DNA of 64,000 nucleotides from Flaviramulus sp. BrNp1-15. GTDB lineage: Bacteria > Bacteroidota > Bacteroidia > Flavobacteriales > Flavobacteriaceae. The translations under genes and the position numbers were made by a program. The notes under the pieces are model-generated. The model was not told where the DNA came from. It was given only the letters and a program-made list of their open reading frames with translations, and searched no databases. Positions 8,904 through 16,394 of this stretch are shown one piece after another. Where the stretch lies: positions 1,224,471 through 1,288,470 of the forward strand of contig NZ_CP092099.1 of NCBI RefSeq assembly GCF_022259695.1, written 5' to 3'. The number at the start of each line of letters is the position of its first letter. Position 1 is the stretch's first letter.

Positions 8904-10532
8904 TTATTCTCCCAAAAACGGATAACGATAATCTGTTGGTGTTACAAAGGTTTCTTTAATTAACCTTGGCGATACCCAACGTAATAAGTTTTGTGCACTA
9001 CCTGCTTTATCGTTAGTTCCAGAAGCACGAGCACCACCAAAAGGTTGTTGCCCAACTACAGCGCCTGTTGGTTTATCATTTATATAAAAGTTTCCTGCAC
9101 TGTTTTGTAAAGCTTCAGTAGCTTGTGTTATAGCGTATCTATCTGTAGATAAAATGGCTCCAGTTAATGCATATTCACTGGTTTCGTCTACTAATTTTAA
9201 AGTTTCCGCGTAAGCGTCATCTTCATAAATATAAATAGTAATTACTGGTCCAAATAACTCAGTACACATGGTGGTGTATTTTGGATTACTTGTAACAATA
9301 ACAGTAGGTTCAATAAAATACCCTTTGCTCTTATCATAATTTCCACCAGCAATAATTTCGGCATCTTTATCTGCTTTAGCTAGGTCTATGTATTTAACCA
9401 GTTTATCAAAAGAGCCTTCGTGAATTACTGCGGTTATAAAGTTGCTCATATCTTCAGGAGAACCCATTTTAAATGAGTTAACATCTTCTAAAAGATATTT
9501 TTTCACATCTGCCCATAAACCTTTTGGAATGTAAGCACGAGAAGCAGCACTACATTTTTGCCCTTGAAATTCAAAAGCACCACGTGCAATAGCAGTAGCG
9601 ACTTGTTTTGCATTAGCCGATTTGTGAGCTACAATAAAATCTTTACCACCAGTTTCTCCAACAATTCTTGGGTAGGTTTTATAGTTATGAATATTTGTTC
9701 CTATTTGTTTCCAAAGTTCTTTAAAAATAAATGTAGATCCTGTAAAGTGCAATCCAGAAAAATCTGGACTAGATAATACCGTTTCTGTAATCATAACTGG
9801 GTCGCCAAAAACAACGTTTATAACTCCTGGAGGTACACCTGCTTCTTTAAATACATCCATAATTACTTTTGCAGAATATACTTGGCTATCGCTAGGTTTC
9901 CAAACTACTACATTACCCATTAACGCCATACAAGCTGGTAAGTTTCCAGCAATTGCGGTGAAGTTAAACGGGGTAACAGCATAGGTGAAACCTTCAAGCG
10001 GACGATATTCAACGCGGTTCCAAGCATCACTTGTGCTTTCTGGTTGTTCCATGTAAATATCGGTCATAAACTGCACATTAAAACGCAAGAAATCTATAAA
10101 CTCACAGGCCGCATCAATTTCAGCTTGATGAATGGTTTTAGATTGCGCAATCATAGTTGCAGCATTTATTTTGGCTCTGTATGGTCCAGCAATTAATTCG
10201 GCTGCTTTTAAAAAGATACCCGCACGTTGTTCCCAAGGCATTTGAGACCATGTTTTTCTAGCTTCTAAAGCAGTTGCAATAGCATCATCAATATGTTTTT
10301 TTTCTGCAACATGATATGTTCCAACCACATGTTTGTGGTCGTGAGGTGGCGACATGGTTCTGGTATTTCCAGTAGTTACATCTTCACCATTAATATATAA
10401 AGGGACATCCACTTTGCTGTTAAACATTGATTTGTAAGCCTTAAGAACAGCATCTCTTTCTGGAGATCCTGGAGCATAAGATTTTACAGGTTCGTTAACC
10501 GCAATTGGCACATTAAAAAAGCCTTTTCCCAT
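8904..10532 (-). CDS. pruA: 1-pyrroline-5-carboxylate dehydrogenase (L-glutamate gamma-semialdehyde dehydrogenase)
   Basis: 542-residue aldehyde dehydrogenase of the long type shared by Bacteroidota and eukaryotic mitochondria. It oxidises glutamate-gamma-semialdehyde to glutamate with NAD+, the second step of proline breakdown. Visible features: catalytic Cys327 in GQKCSAASRAY, general-base Glu in VGETGGKDF, cofactor loop FTGSTFIFKELW, and FGPVITIYIYEDD and FGGARASGTNDKAG near the end. The proline dehydrogenase partner is not in the window. The gene stands alone with its own terminator, and a -7 box (10575-10582) lies upstream. Divergent from the NRDE gene. Confidence 0.95.
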   Translation of the reverse strand: MGKGFFNVPIAVNEPVKSYAPGSPERDAVLKAYKSMFNSKVDVPLYINGEDVTTGNTRTMSPPHDHKHVVGTYHVAEKKHIDDAIATALEARKTWSQMPWEQRAGIFLKAAELIAGPYRAKINAATMIAQSKTIHQAEIDAACEFIDFLRFNVQFMTDIYMEQPESTSDAWNRVEYRPLEGFTYAVTPFNFTAIAGNLPACMALMGNVVVWKPSDSQVYSAKVIMDVFKEAGVPPGVINVVFGDPVMITETVLSSPDFSGLHFTGSTFIFKELWKQIGTNIHNYKTYPRIVGETGGKDFIVAHKSANAKQVATAIARGAFEFQGQKCSAASRAYIPKGLWADVKKYLLEDVNSFKMGSPEDMSNFITAVIHEGSFDKLVKYIDLAKADKDAEIIAGGNYDKSKGYFIEPTVIVTSNPKYTTMCTELFGPVITIYIYEDDAYAETLKLVDETSEYALTGAILSTDRYAITQATEALQNSAGNFYINDKPTGAVVGQQPFGGARASGTNDKAGSAQNLLRWVSPRLIKETFVTPTDYRYPFLGE

Positions 10533-10574
10533 GATTTTTGATTTTTTGTTATTGAATTTTCAGTAAATAGGTCA

Positions 10575-10582
10575 CAAATTTA
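10575..10582 (-). promoter_or_regulatory. Candidate -7 box for P5C dehydrogenase
   Basis: The minus strand reads TAAATTTG (TAnnTTTG), 43 bases upstream of the ATG at 10532. No TTG lies at the preferred ~19-21-base spacing, so confidence is limited. Confidence 0.4.
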
Positions 10583-10641
10583 AGAATTTTTAAATCAATA
10601 TAGTGTGTGTTCTACTGTCAAATAACTGTTAATATTTAGTT

Positions 10642-10649
10642 TATTTTTG
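10642..10649 (+). promoter_or_regulatory. -7 box deciding the NRDE gene start
   Basis: TATTTTTG fits TAnnTTTG. Transcription would start near 10655, at or inside the upstream in-frame TTG at 10654. That codon therefore cannot be the start, and the ATG at 10684 is supported. Confidence 0.5.
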
Positions 10650-10683
10650 TAAGTTGCAAATCGATTTTAAGACTACATTTTTT

Positions 10684-11409
10684 ATGTGTACGGTTACAAT
10701 TATTCCTAAAGCGGAAAATAATTTTGTGTTAACATCTAATAGAGATGAAGCGCCAAATAGAATATCGCTTGCTCCAGATTTTTATCAGGTAGAAAACACC
10801 AAACTGCTGTTTCCAAAAGATGAACTCTCTGGTGGTACTTGGATTGGGGTTAGTGATAAAAACAGATTGGTTTGTGTGCTTAATGGCGCTTTTGAATGCC
10901 ATGTTAGAAAAGCAGAATATAGAAAGAGTAGAGGTGTTGTTGCCAAAGATTTTATGGTTTCTGAAAATGTTATTACAACCATTGAAACCTATAGTTTAAT
11001 GGATATAGAACCGTTTACAATGGTAATTGCAGATTGGAATTCTACATTGCAATTCTATGAATTGGTTTGGGATGGTAACCAAAAACATATTTCAGAATTA
11101 CCTTTGGAGCCAAAAATTTGGTCGTCATCAACACTTTATAATCCGACTATGAAAAAAGAACGATTACAATGGTTTGAAAGCTTTAAAGCCGAAAATAATT
11201 TAAGTGCACAGTCTTTATTAAAATTCCATAAAGAATCCGGTAATGGTAATGAAGATTATGGTGTTATAATGAATCGTGGTTTTGTAAAAACCACAAGCAT
11301 CACACAAGTTGAAAAACAAAATGACGCTATAGCTATGCATTACGAAGGTCTTCAAAACAAAACAATTTCAAACAAAACATTCTACATTCCTCAAATAATT
11401 AATGAGTAG
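10684..11409 (+). CDS. NRDE-family protein (TANGO2-like, Ntn-hydrolase-like)
   Basis: 241 residues starting MCTVTIIPK. The family starts with Met-Cys, and the motif TSNRDEAPNR (N-R-D-E) follows at about residue 20. Cys2 is in the position of an N-terminal nucleophile. I chose the ATG at 10684 instead of the in-frame TTG at 10654 because it restores the conserved MC start and lies downstream of the probable promoter. The family (TANGO2/T10) is linked in eukaryotes to heme and lipid handling; the bacterial function is unsettled. It overlaps the next gene by 8 bases, indicating an operon. Confidence 0.85.
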   Translation: MCTVTIIPKAENNFVLTSNRDEAPNRISLAPDFYQVENTKLLFPKDELSGGTWIGVSDKNRLVCVLNGAFECHVRKAEYRKSRGVVAKDFMVSENVITTIETYSLMDIEPFTMVIADWNSTLQFYELVWDGNQKHISELPLEPKIWSSSTLYNPTMKKERLQWFESFKAENNLSAQSLLKFHKESGNGNEDYGVIMNRGFVKTTSITQVEKQNDAIAMHYEGLQNKTISNKTFYIPQIINE

Positions 11410-12394
11410 TACAGGTATTATTTTAACATTAGCGTACCCAGATACTATTGTTATGGTTTCTGAAGAATGGTTTTCTCCATATTTACGTTATTTAGGCGTT
11501 GGTAAAAAGAATTATTTACGCGCAGGACATGCAGCATTGGTTTTAATTAATAAGGAAAACGGTGTTTTAGAGTATCACGATTTTGGTCGTTACATCACGC
11601 CCGAACCTTCTGGAAGAGTTAGAGGAAGAGATACTGATAACGAATTACACTTTCCGTTAAAAGCCGAAATAGAAAACGACCAGATTAAAAACCTTGATGC
11701 TATTCTGGAATTTCTTGGAACACACCCAAAACTTACTCATGGCGATGGAAAATTAGTAGCATCAGTTTGTAATGCGGTAGATTACCAAAAAGCCAGAACA
11801 CATATTACAATGATGCAAAACAAGCATTTTATTCGTTATGCGGCATTTATAAAGGATGCTTGTAATTGTGCGCGTTTTGTAACCGATAGTTTGATTGCTT
11901 CTGTAACAGATAAAAGGATTAAAAAGAAACTTGAAAACTCTAAATGGTTTACACCAAGTACAGTTGGTAATGTGGTTTTAGCTGATACTGAAGATTATGT
12001 TTTTGAAGTATCTGAAGCTGGACAAATATCAAAATTTGAAGGCTCTCAACAAAGTGAAAACATCCGTTGTTTTTTAGATAAGTTAAAAGACCATGAGCCA
12101 ACTTTTGTGGGAACACTACATCCTAAACCAGTTGATGATTTGCATGAAAAAGCACAATGGTTATCTGGCATTGCAGCAGGAGCGTGGTTTGAGTTGCATA
12201 AAGTAGGGCATGATGTAGAGTATCATTTTAAGCGTATTTCGCCTTACGGAAATATTGATATTCATGAAAAGTTTGTTGTTGATGACGATTCGTTTGATTA
12301 CGATTTAGAATTTGAGTTTATACACTACTCCAACTGCAAATTTTTTCATGTAAAGCAGAATGAACGTGTTTATAGGTTTGAGAGAGTTGGGTGA
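11402..12394 (+). CDS. DUF6695-like protein, possible papain-fold hydrolase
   Basis: 330 residues, cytoplasmic (no signal peptide), overlapping the NRDE gene by 8 bases. The N-terminal ~170 residues show AGHAALVLIN (His43), EYHDFGRY and, later, DACNCARFVTDSLI (Cys154/Cys156). A His in an early strand followed by a helix-capping Cys is the order seen in circularly permuted papain-like (NlpC/P60, LRAT, YiiX) enzymes, so a thiol hydrolase is a reasonable guess. The C-terminal half (WLSGIAAGAWFELHKV..YHFKRISPYGNID) looks like a separate beta domain. Function unproven. Confidence 0.65.
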   Translation: MSSTGIILTLAYPDTIVMVSEEWFSPYLRYLGVGKKNYLRAGHAALVLINKENGVLEYHDFGRYITPEPSGRVRGRDTDNELHFPLKAEIENDQIKNLDAILEFLGTHPKLTHGDGKLVASVCNAVDYQKARTHITMMQNKHFIRYAAFIKDACNCARFVTDSLIASVTDKRIKKKLENSKWFTPSTVGNVVLADTEDYVFEVSEAGQISKFEGSQQSENIRCFLDKLKDHEPTFVGTLHPKPVDDLHEKAQWLSGIAAGAWFELHKVGHDVEYHFKRISPYGNIDIHEKFVVDDDSFDYDLEFEFIHYSNCKFFHVKQNERVYRFERVG

Positions 12395-12410
12395 TTTGAT
12401 GAGGCTTAAA

Positions 12411-12433
12411 AACAACAAACTAAACGTGTTGTT
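12411..12433. repeat. Short hairpin at the distal end of the cassette array
   Basis: AACAACAAAC and GTGTTGTT form a stem with one bulged base and a five-base loop. On the minus strand it follows the last cassette's 3' box (12431-12440), where a 139-bp repeat would be expected. It may be a minimal attC-like end left by recombination with the recipient, or simply a terminator for the plus-strand gene ending at 12394. Confidence 0.45.
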
Positions 12434-12445
12434 GATAAATCGTTT

Positions 12446-12919
12446 TTAATCGTTCTTTGTTTTATTATAAATCAAAATAACTGTAATTATCTCTCCTAAA
12501 TAATAGAATATTGATTGTGTAAAATATAAAATATAGTTTTTTCTTAAATATCCATAGTACTCTGTGAATCCTACGTTTTCTTTTCCAAATTCAAAAAATG
12601 ATTTTATTGAAGGATACGAAATTTGAACAATTTGAATAATGAAATAGGCAGAAAAACTCCAAATAAGATATTTTAGAATGTTTTCGCAAATTGTTTTATA
12701 ATTATCAAAAATCCAATTAATTAGATTGTTAATTAATATAACAAAAAGGATAAGGCCAACTAGTTCCGAAATCCAAAAAACCCAATAAGGTTGGGAGTCT
12801 AATGAAATTAGTAAATCCTTTGTGAAATCGGTAAAGCTATAACTTAAGCTAGAAATAAACTTATATGAAAATATTCCAAAACCGAAAAAACCAATTAATT
12901 CATTTCTTTTTATTTTCAA
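12446..12919 (-). CDS. Cassette gene 5: small membrane protein, unknown
   Basis: 157 residues, not recognised. Four hydrophobic segments can be seen (around residues 8-25, 45-65, 88-105 and 135-152), so it is an inner-membrane protein. The start is a TTG at 12919; no ATG lies upstream in frame before the cassette boundary. Last unit of the array, with 5' box GTTGGTAAAC and 3' box ATTTATCAAC (8/10 inverse). Atypically AT-rich. No promoter of its own seen. Confidence 0.7.
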   Translation of the reverse strand: MKIKRNELIGFFGFGIFSYKFISSLSYSFTDFTKDLLISLDSQPYWVFWISELVGLILFVILINNLINWIFDNYKTICENILKYLIWSFSAYFIIQIVQISYPSIKSFFEFGKENVGFTEYYGYLRKNYILYFTQSIFYYLGEIITVILIYNKTKND

Positions 12920-12949
12920 TGAGATTCAATTTAAGGTTTGAGTTTTAAT

Positions 12950-13087
12950 GTTTACCAACGTTTATGTATAAGATTTAGTTGCGGTTTTGTGTCCGAGGAT
13001 TTTCCGCAGGAAAATCAAAAGTTAACAAACGAGCAACTAACTTTGGTTTAACTAAAATCAGCATTTTTTTATATGGTGTTACCACAC
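12950..13087 (-). repeat. attC-like repeat A (138 bp)
   Basis: On the minus strand it runs from GTGTGGTAAC (13087-13078, overlapping the stop of the gene at 13079) to GTTGGTAAAC (12959-12950). Inside are an L-type pair (ATATAA / TTATAC), GTTGC / GCAAC, and an apical hairpin GATTTTCC-TGC-GGAAAATC. It carries the TGC apical loop shared with copy F, whereas B, C and D have TTC. Confidence 0.75.
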
Positions 13088-13720
13088 GTTTTTATTAATT
13101 CCGATCAGTTGTCTCATTACTTGATTATATCTGTATATAATTCGCATTTTACTTTGGCTGGGATTAAATATGTAAACATAATCCACTTTATAAGTTTCAG
13201 CTATTTCTTCGCGTCTTTGCGTCGTCTCATCTGTTGGCCAATCATAACCAACTAATAGAATGTTTTGCTTTCTAGCTTTGAAATCTATTTTAGCTTGCAG
13301 TTCACTATATTTATTTTGAAATTCAGGTTCAAGAACAGAATCTCTGTGAATTGCTATTTTTCTGTCGGAAATGCGAAGTTTTAATGTATCCGAAATATCT
13401 TTAGTTTCAAATTCAAATTGTCCGTTAAAAAAGGGTGAATGTTCATTTACTTTAATTTTGACTGAATCTTTCAAAGAAACACTAATTTTAAAATTCCCTA
13501 ATGAGTCAGTTTCCACTTCGGTTAAGCTGTCTTTTTGAAATAATTGAATTTTGCTTTTTCTTTTATTTAGATTTTTGGTGTATCTGTCATCAGTGTCTCT
13601 AAATAATGCGAATTTGGTAGCCTCTGATTTATAAAATTCCACTTTTCCAACTATTTCCTTTTGTGAGTAAAGACTTTGCTGGAAAATCAAAATGGTCAAT
13701 ATGAATAATATTTTTCTCAA
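13079..13720 (-). CDS. Cassette gene 4: exported protein with carboxypeptidase-regulatory-like fold, unknown
   Basis: 213 residues. A signal peptide (RKILFILTILIFQQSLYSQ) precedes a ~100-residue beta domain (VEFYKS..LTEVETDSLGNFKISVSLKDSVKIKV) resembling a carboxypeptidase-like regulatory sandwich. A C-terminal part follows (KQNILLVGYDWPTDETTQRREEIAETYKVDYVYIFNPSQ). The TTG start at 13720 is the conserved ATTTG just after the cassette's 5' box. The stop codon lies inside the 3' box of repeat A. Box complementarity 7/10. Function unknown. Confidence 0.72.
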   Translation of the reverse strand: MRKILFILTILIFQQSLYSQKEIVGKVEFYKSEATKFALFRDTDDRYTKNLNKRKSKIQLFQKDSLTEVETDSLGNFKISVSLKDSVKIKVNEHSPFFNGQFEFETKDISDTLKLRISDRKIAIHRDSVLEPEFQNKYSELQAKIDFKARKQNILLVGYDWPTDETTQRREEIAETYKVDYVYIFNPSQSKMRIIYRYNQVMRQLIGINKNVW

Positions 13721-13722
13721 AT

Positions 13723-13860
13723 TTGCGCTAACGTTTATGTATAAGGAAAGTTGCGTGTTTGTGTGCGAGGATTTTCCGAAGGAAAATCAGAAGTTAGCAA
13801 ACAAGCAACAAACTTTGGTTTAGCTAAAACTAGCAATTTTTTTATACGGTGTTGTAAAAC
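13723..13860 (-). repeat. attC-like repeat B (138 bp)
   Basis: Minus strand from GTTTTACAAC (13860-13851) to GTTAGCGCAA (13732-13723). Internal pairs GTATAA / TTATAC, GTTGC / GCAAC and the apical hairpin GATTTTCC-TTC-GGAAAATC. The 3' box of the unit ending here is the exact inverse of that unit's own 5' box GTTGTAAAAC at 14459-14450. Confidence 0.78.
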
Positions 13861-13874
13861 GTTTTTTATTATTT

Positions 13875-14447
13875 TTAAATTCCGCTCAATATAATTCCGA
13901 CAAATATTACAATCAACGAAGTCAAAAGAAACGGTTTTTTACTTTTATAAATATCCGAAATTAAATTCCAACAATACAAATAAATAAATATCGGAAACAT
14001 AAATCCCAAATAAGCAAAGTCCTTTTCAATTGTCAAATCTACTCCAGCAAAAAACCAAAACAATCGCAAAAGAAAAAATAATGTTCCAAATAAAATCCAA
14101 ATCGTATTAGTTTGAGCCATTCTCAATCTTATGTTTTTCTTTCTGTTAGTCCCAAAAGGTTTGCTCATCCACAAATAAGTTGTGAAACAAAATGAAAATC
14201 CAACTGAAGTAAAACCAATTAAAGTCAAATAATAAATTGAGAATTCATAACTATAGAAATTCGACCAGCTCAAGTCTGTGATAATTTCTCCAACATTGCA
14301 CATTTTTAAAAATACTCGAAGTAATGAATTAAAAATTAAGCTAAATCCGATTCCGATTGCAATTCCGCTATAAAATTGGAACTTTCCAATTTCGTTTATC
14401 GTGAAGTCAGATTTGAGTTTTTTCAATTCAGCGTATTGTTTGGTCAA
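13875..14447 (-). CDS. Cassette gene 3: polytopic membrane protein, unknown
   Basis: 190 residues, not recognised. Four hydrophobic stretches (IGKFQFYSGIAIGIGFSLIF; YYLTLIGFTSVGFSFCFTTY; WILFGTLFFLLRLFWFFAG; LLTSLIVIFVGIILS) indicate an integral membrane protein. The start is a TTG at 14447, the G of the ATTTG that follows the cassette 5' box GTTGTAAAAC. No in-frame ATG precedes it. Flanking boxes are a perfect 10/10 inverse pair. Confidence 0.7.
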   Translation of the reverse strand: MTKQYAELKKLKSDFTINEIGKFQFYSGIAIGIGFSLIFNSLLRVFLKMCNVGEIITDLSWSNFYSYEFSIYYLTLIGFTSVGFSFCFTTYLWMSKPFGTNRKKNIRLRMAQTNTIWILFGTLFFLLRLFWFFAGVDLTIEKDFAYLGFMFPIFIYLYCWNLISDIYKSKKPFLLTSLIVIFVGIILSGI

Positions 14448-14449
14448 AT

Positions 14450-14589
14450 GTTTTACAACGGTTACGTATATGAAATGTTGCGTGTTTGTGTGTGAGGATT
14501 TTCCGAAGGAAAATCAGATGCAAGCAAACAAAGCAACTCACATTGGTTAAGCACAAAATAGCAATTTTTTATATACAATGTTAGCATAC
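14450..14589 (-). repeat. attC-like repeat C (140 bp)
   Basis: Minus strand from GTATGCTAAC (14589-14580) to GTTGTAAAAC (14459-14450). The L-type pair is GTATAT / ATATAC here instead of GTATAA / TTATAC, a change on both sides that keeps pairing. Then GTTGC / GCAAC and the GATTTTCC-TTC-GGAAAATC apex. Confidence 0.78.
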
Positions 14590-14594
14590 GTTTT

Positions 14595-15119
14595 TTATAT
14601 TTTCATTCTGTTTAATAATTCCTCAATTTTCAAAGGGATTTTTTCGGTCGGTTTCGCAATCAAATTTTTAGGATAAGAGAAATTAATATTGATTACCTTT
14701 TTTTCATTACGATACGTATAAATAGTATGAGTCATTTCACCAAAATCCCTTTTCATTAAGAATATCAATCTTTTATATTCAATGCCTTGAAAATTTGTGT
14801 AATCTTCTTTGATAAGTTGATTCTCCGGAAGGTCTAAAAAGTGTATTTTTATTCCTTCAAAGTAGTCCTTGTCGGATATTAAATCTTTGGAGAAGTCAGG
14901 CTCTATTTTTACGGAAAAAGAAGAATAATCAGTTGAATCACTCAGCATGACTAGAACCATATCATCATTATCAATTGGTTTGCTTAATTCCCATTTGTCA
15001 TTGAAAACCAATTCTAAATCGAAATCAGAATATTTAGGTTTCCATGTTGTATGATTGTTTTTATTACAGGAAACCAAACATAAATTCAATGTTAAAATTA
15101 TTAGGATTATGCTTTTCAT
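14595..15119 (-). CDS. Cassette gene 2: small lipoprotein, unknown
   Basis: 174 residues. The lipobox is clear (LNLCLVSCNKN), so it is a cell-envelope lipoprotein. The rest is a mixed alpha/beta domain of the PsbP/DUF1795-like size (FDLELVFNDKWELSKPIDNDDMVLV.., TIYTYRNEKKVININFSYPK). I cannot name it. ATG start at 15119, 14 bases past the 5' box GTTAGCATAC, whose exact inverse begins repeat C. Confidence 0.72.
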   Translation of the reverse strand: MKSIILIILTLNLCLVSCNKNNHTTWKPKYSDFDLELVFNDKWELSKPIDNDDMVLVMLSDSTDYSSFSVKIEPDFSKDLISDKDYFEGIKIHFLDLPENQLIKEDYTNFQGIEYKRLIFLMKRDFGEMTHTIYTYRNEKKVININFSYPKNLIAKPTEKIPLKIEELLNRMKI

Positions 15120-15123
15120 AAAT

Positions 15124-15262
15124 GTATGCTAACGTTTATGTATAAGGAAAGTTGCGTGTTTGTGTGCGAGGATTTTCCGAAGGAAAATCAGACGCAAGCA
15201 AATGAGCAACTAACTTTGGCTAAGCTAAAAATAGCAATTTTTTTTATACGGTGTTACCACAC
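15124..15262 (-). repeat. attC-like repeat D (139 bp)
   Basis: Minus strand from GTGTGGTAAC (15262-15253) to GTTAGCATAC (15133-15124). Stem elements: GTATAA / TTATAC, GTTGC / GCAAC, TTTGCTTGCG / CGCACACAAA (8 of 10 paired) and GATTTTCC / GGAAAATC with loop TTC. It covers the start of an 97-codon plus-strand ORF that I regard as spurious. Confidence 0.78.
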
Positions 15263-15267
15263 GTTTT

Positions 15268-15831
15268 TTATCCTTGAATGTCAACATTGGTCAGTTCGTT
15301 TTTTTTGTTTAAGTCCGCAACAATTTGGTGACCCCAAAACAAGTTTCCGTCATCATACACCAATTCAGAACTCAAATCGCCAAAAAATAATATTGAACCT
15401 AATTTTATTCTATTTATAAAATCCCTTTCCGTTATTATAGATTCATTATCATTTAGCCAACTTTGATTTTTTAAGGGAAGTAGTTTTTTTGCGATTTGAC
15501 TATTTATTTCGTTTTTATTTTTTGATATCCAATTCAATTTTTGATTCAGTCCAATAATAAAATCGCTTTCACTCAACTCAATTTCCGAAGGATTGTATGT
15601 TATTTCAACTTTGTTTCCAAAAAGAATTGCACTCGTTGAATTCCTGTCATAATTTAATTCTTTATCTTCATTTATGCCTTTTTCTTCTTTCCATTTAGCA
15701 ACAGTTTTGGCAAATTCCTCGTTTATAGGCGGAGAAGATTCATCGTCATAAAATGAATCCGTTTCTGTTTTAAAATCAGATTTTTTAAGATTGAAATTTG
15801 GATTTTTACTAAATCTAGAAAATATTCCCAT
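15268..15831 (-). CDS. Cassette gene 1: cytoplasmic protein, unknown
   Basis: 187 residues, no signal peptide or membrane segment, rich in charged residues, not recognised (MGIFSRFSKNPNFNLKKSD start; SILFFGDLSSELVYDDGNLFWGHQIVADL near the end, similar in feel to DUF2262/DUF6985-type small domains, without certainty). First cassette of the array; 5' box GTTACCACAC (15855-15846) and 3' box GTGTGGTAAC (15262-15253) are perfect inverses. Confidence 0.7.
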   Translation of the reverse strand: MGIFSRFSKNPNFNLKKSDFKTETDSFYDDESSPPINEEFAKTVAKWKEEKGINEDKELNYDRNSTSAILFGNKVEITYNPSEIELSESDFIIGLNQKLNWISKNKNEINSQIAKKLLPLKNQSWLNDNESIITERDFINRIKLGSILFFGDLSSELVYDDGNLFWGHQIVADLNKKNELTNVDIQG

Positions 15832-15852
15832 TGTGTATTTTAAATGTGTGGT

Positions 15853-15870
15853 AACTCAAGGATATGAGTT
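15853..15870. repeat. Palindrome at the entry end of the cassette array
   Basis: AACTCA-AGGATA-TGAGTT, perfect 6-bp arms around 6 bases. On the minus strand it places an ATATC box and five bases before the GTT of the first cassette, the same arrangement seen before the single cassettes at 46055 and 57958. It could be a recombination half-site; it is too short to call more. Confidence 0.45.
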
Positions 15871-15900
15871 ATAAAGATAAAAATAATAAAAAGAAAAATA

Positions 15901-16287
15901 CTAGTTTATAGCAAACGAAGCGCTTAGTTTAAAAGTAGGTATGGTAACTTTAAACTTTTTAGTGGTGGTAAAGTTTACCATATCGTAATGCCCTTGCATA
16001 GCACCAAAAGGTGAGGTAAGTAAGCAACCCGAAGAGTAGGTATGAGATTCGCCTGGTTTTAACACGGGTTTTTTACCAATAACGCCTTCGCCGGTTACTA
16101 CTTCTACATTATTTAAAGCGTCTAAAATTTCCCAGTGGCGCGCATTAAGTTGTACAGAATCTTTGCTTTGGTTTTCTATAGTAATGGTGTAACCAAAGGC
16201 AAATTGTATTTTATAATTTTTATAAAACGAGCCTTCGTAGGTAGTGTCTACCGAAATTTTTATCCCTTTTGTTACTTGTTGAACCAT
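15901..16287 (-). CDS. apaG: ApaG domain protein
   Basis: 128 residues from the ATG at 16287, which matches the usual ApaG length; the longer frame begins at a TTG and adds eight unlikely residues. Fibronectin-type beta-sandwich with the family marks YTITIENQSKDSVQL, HWEI, GVIGKKPVLKPGESHTYSSG and MQGHYDMV. ApaG is associated with cobalt/magnesium resistance and diadenosine tetraphosphate phenotypes in enterobacteria; its biochemical role is unresolved. The cassette array begins right behind its 3' end. Confidence 0.92.
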   Translation of the reverse strand: MVQQVTKGIKISVDTTYEGSFYKNYKIQFAFGYTITIENQSKDSVQLNARHWEILDALNNVEVVTGEGVIGKKPVLKPGESHTYSSGCLLTSPFGAMQGHYDMVNFTTTKKFKVTIPTFKLSASFAIN

Positions 16288-16394
16288 GTTAACTATTAAT
16301 AAACCATGCAATTACGCGGGCTAAAATAAGAAATATAAAGCAGTTGATGATAAATTTTAACGTATTGAGTTGAAAAATTAGTTAAACAACACTA

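Larger units (their letters stand above)
12411..15870 (-). mobile_element. Integron-like cassette array (five cassettes, no integrase)
   Basis: Five single-gene units in the same (minus) orientation, in transcription order 15268-15831, 14595-15119, 13875-14447, 13079-13720, 12446-12919. Each starts at a GTT+7 box and ends at an inversely complementary 7+AAC box. After units 1-4 the 3' box opens a ~139-bp hairpin repeat ending at the next unit's GTT; the last unit ends in a short hairpin. Own-box complementarity is 10/10, 10/10, 10/10, 7/10 and 8/10, while neighbouring units have different boxes. That is how integron cassettes (TT..RYYYAAC..G) behave. Unit boundaries, by crossover after G: 15854, 15132, 14458, 13731, 12958, ~12413. 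No tyrosine recombinase is in the window, so this resembles a CALIN. Recombination is not shown. Confidence 0.75.

Noticed and set aside
10654-10683. TTG start of the NRDE gene at 10654
   Set aside because: Removes the conserved Met-Cys N-terminus and lies at the predicted transcription start.
12950-13087. Group II intron or IS with terminal repeats
   Set aside because: No reverse transcriptase or transposase, no target duplications; boxes differ between copies, unlike IS ends.
15126-15419. 97-codon plus-strand ORF
   Set aside because: It covers attC-like repeat D and then runs antisense to the gene at 15268-15831; composition and position mark it as a shadow frame.
12411-15870. CRISPR array
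   Set aside because: Repeats are ~139 bp and spaced by whole genes of 470-640 bp; no short spacers and no cas genes.
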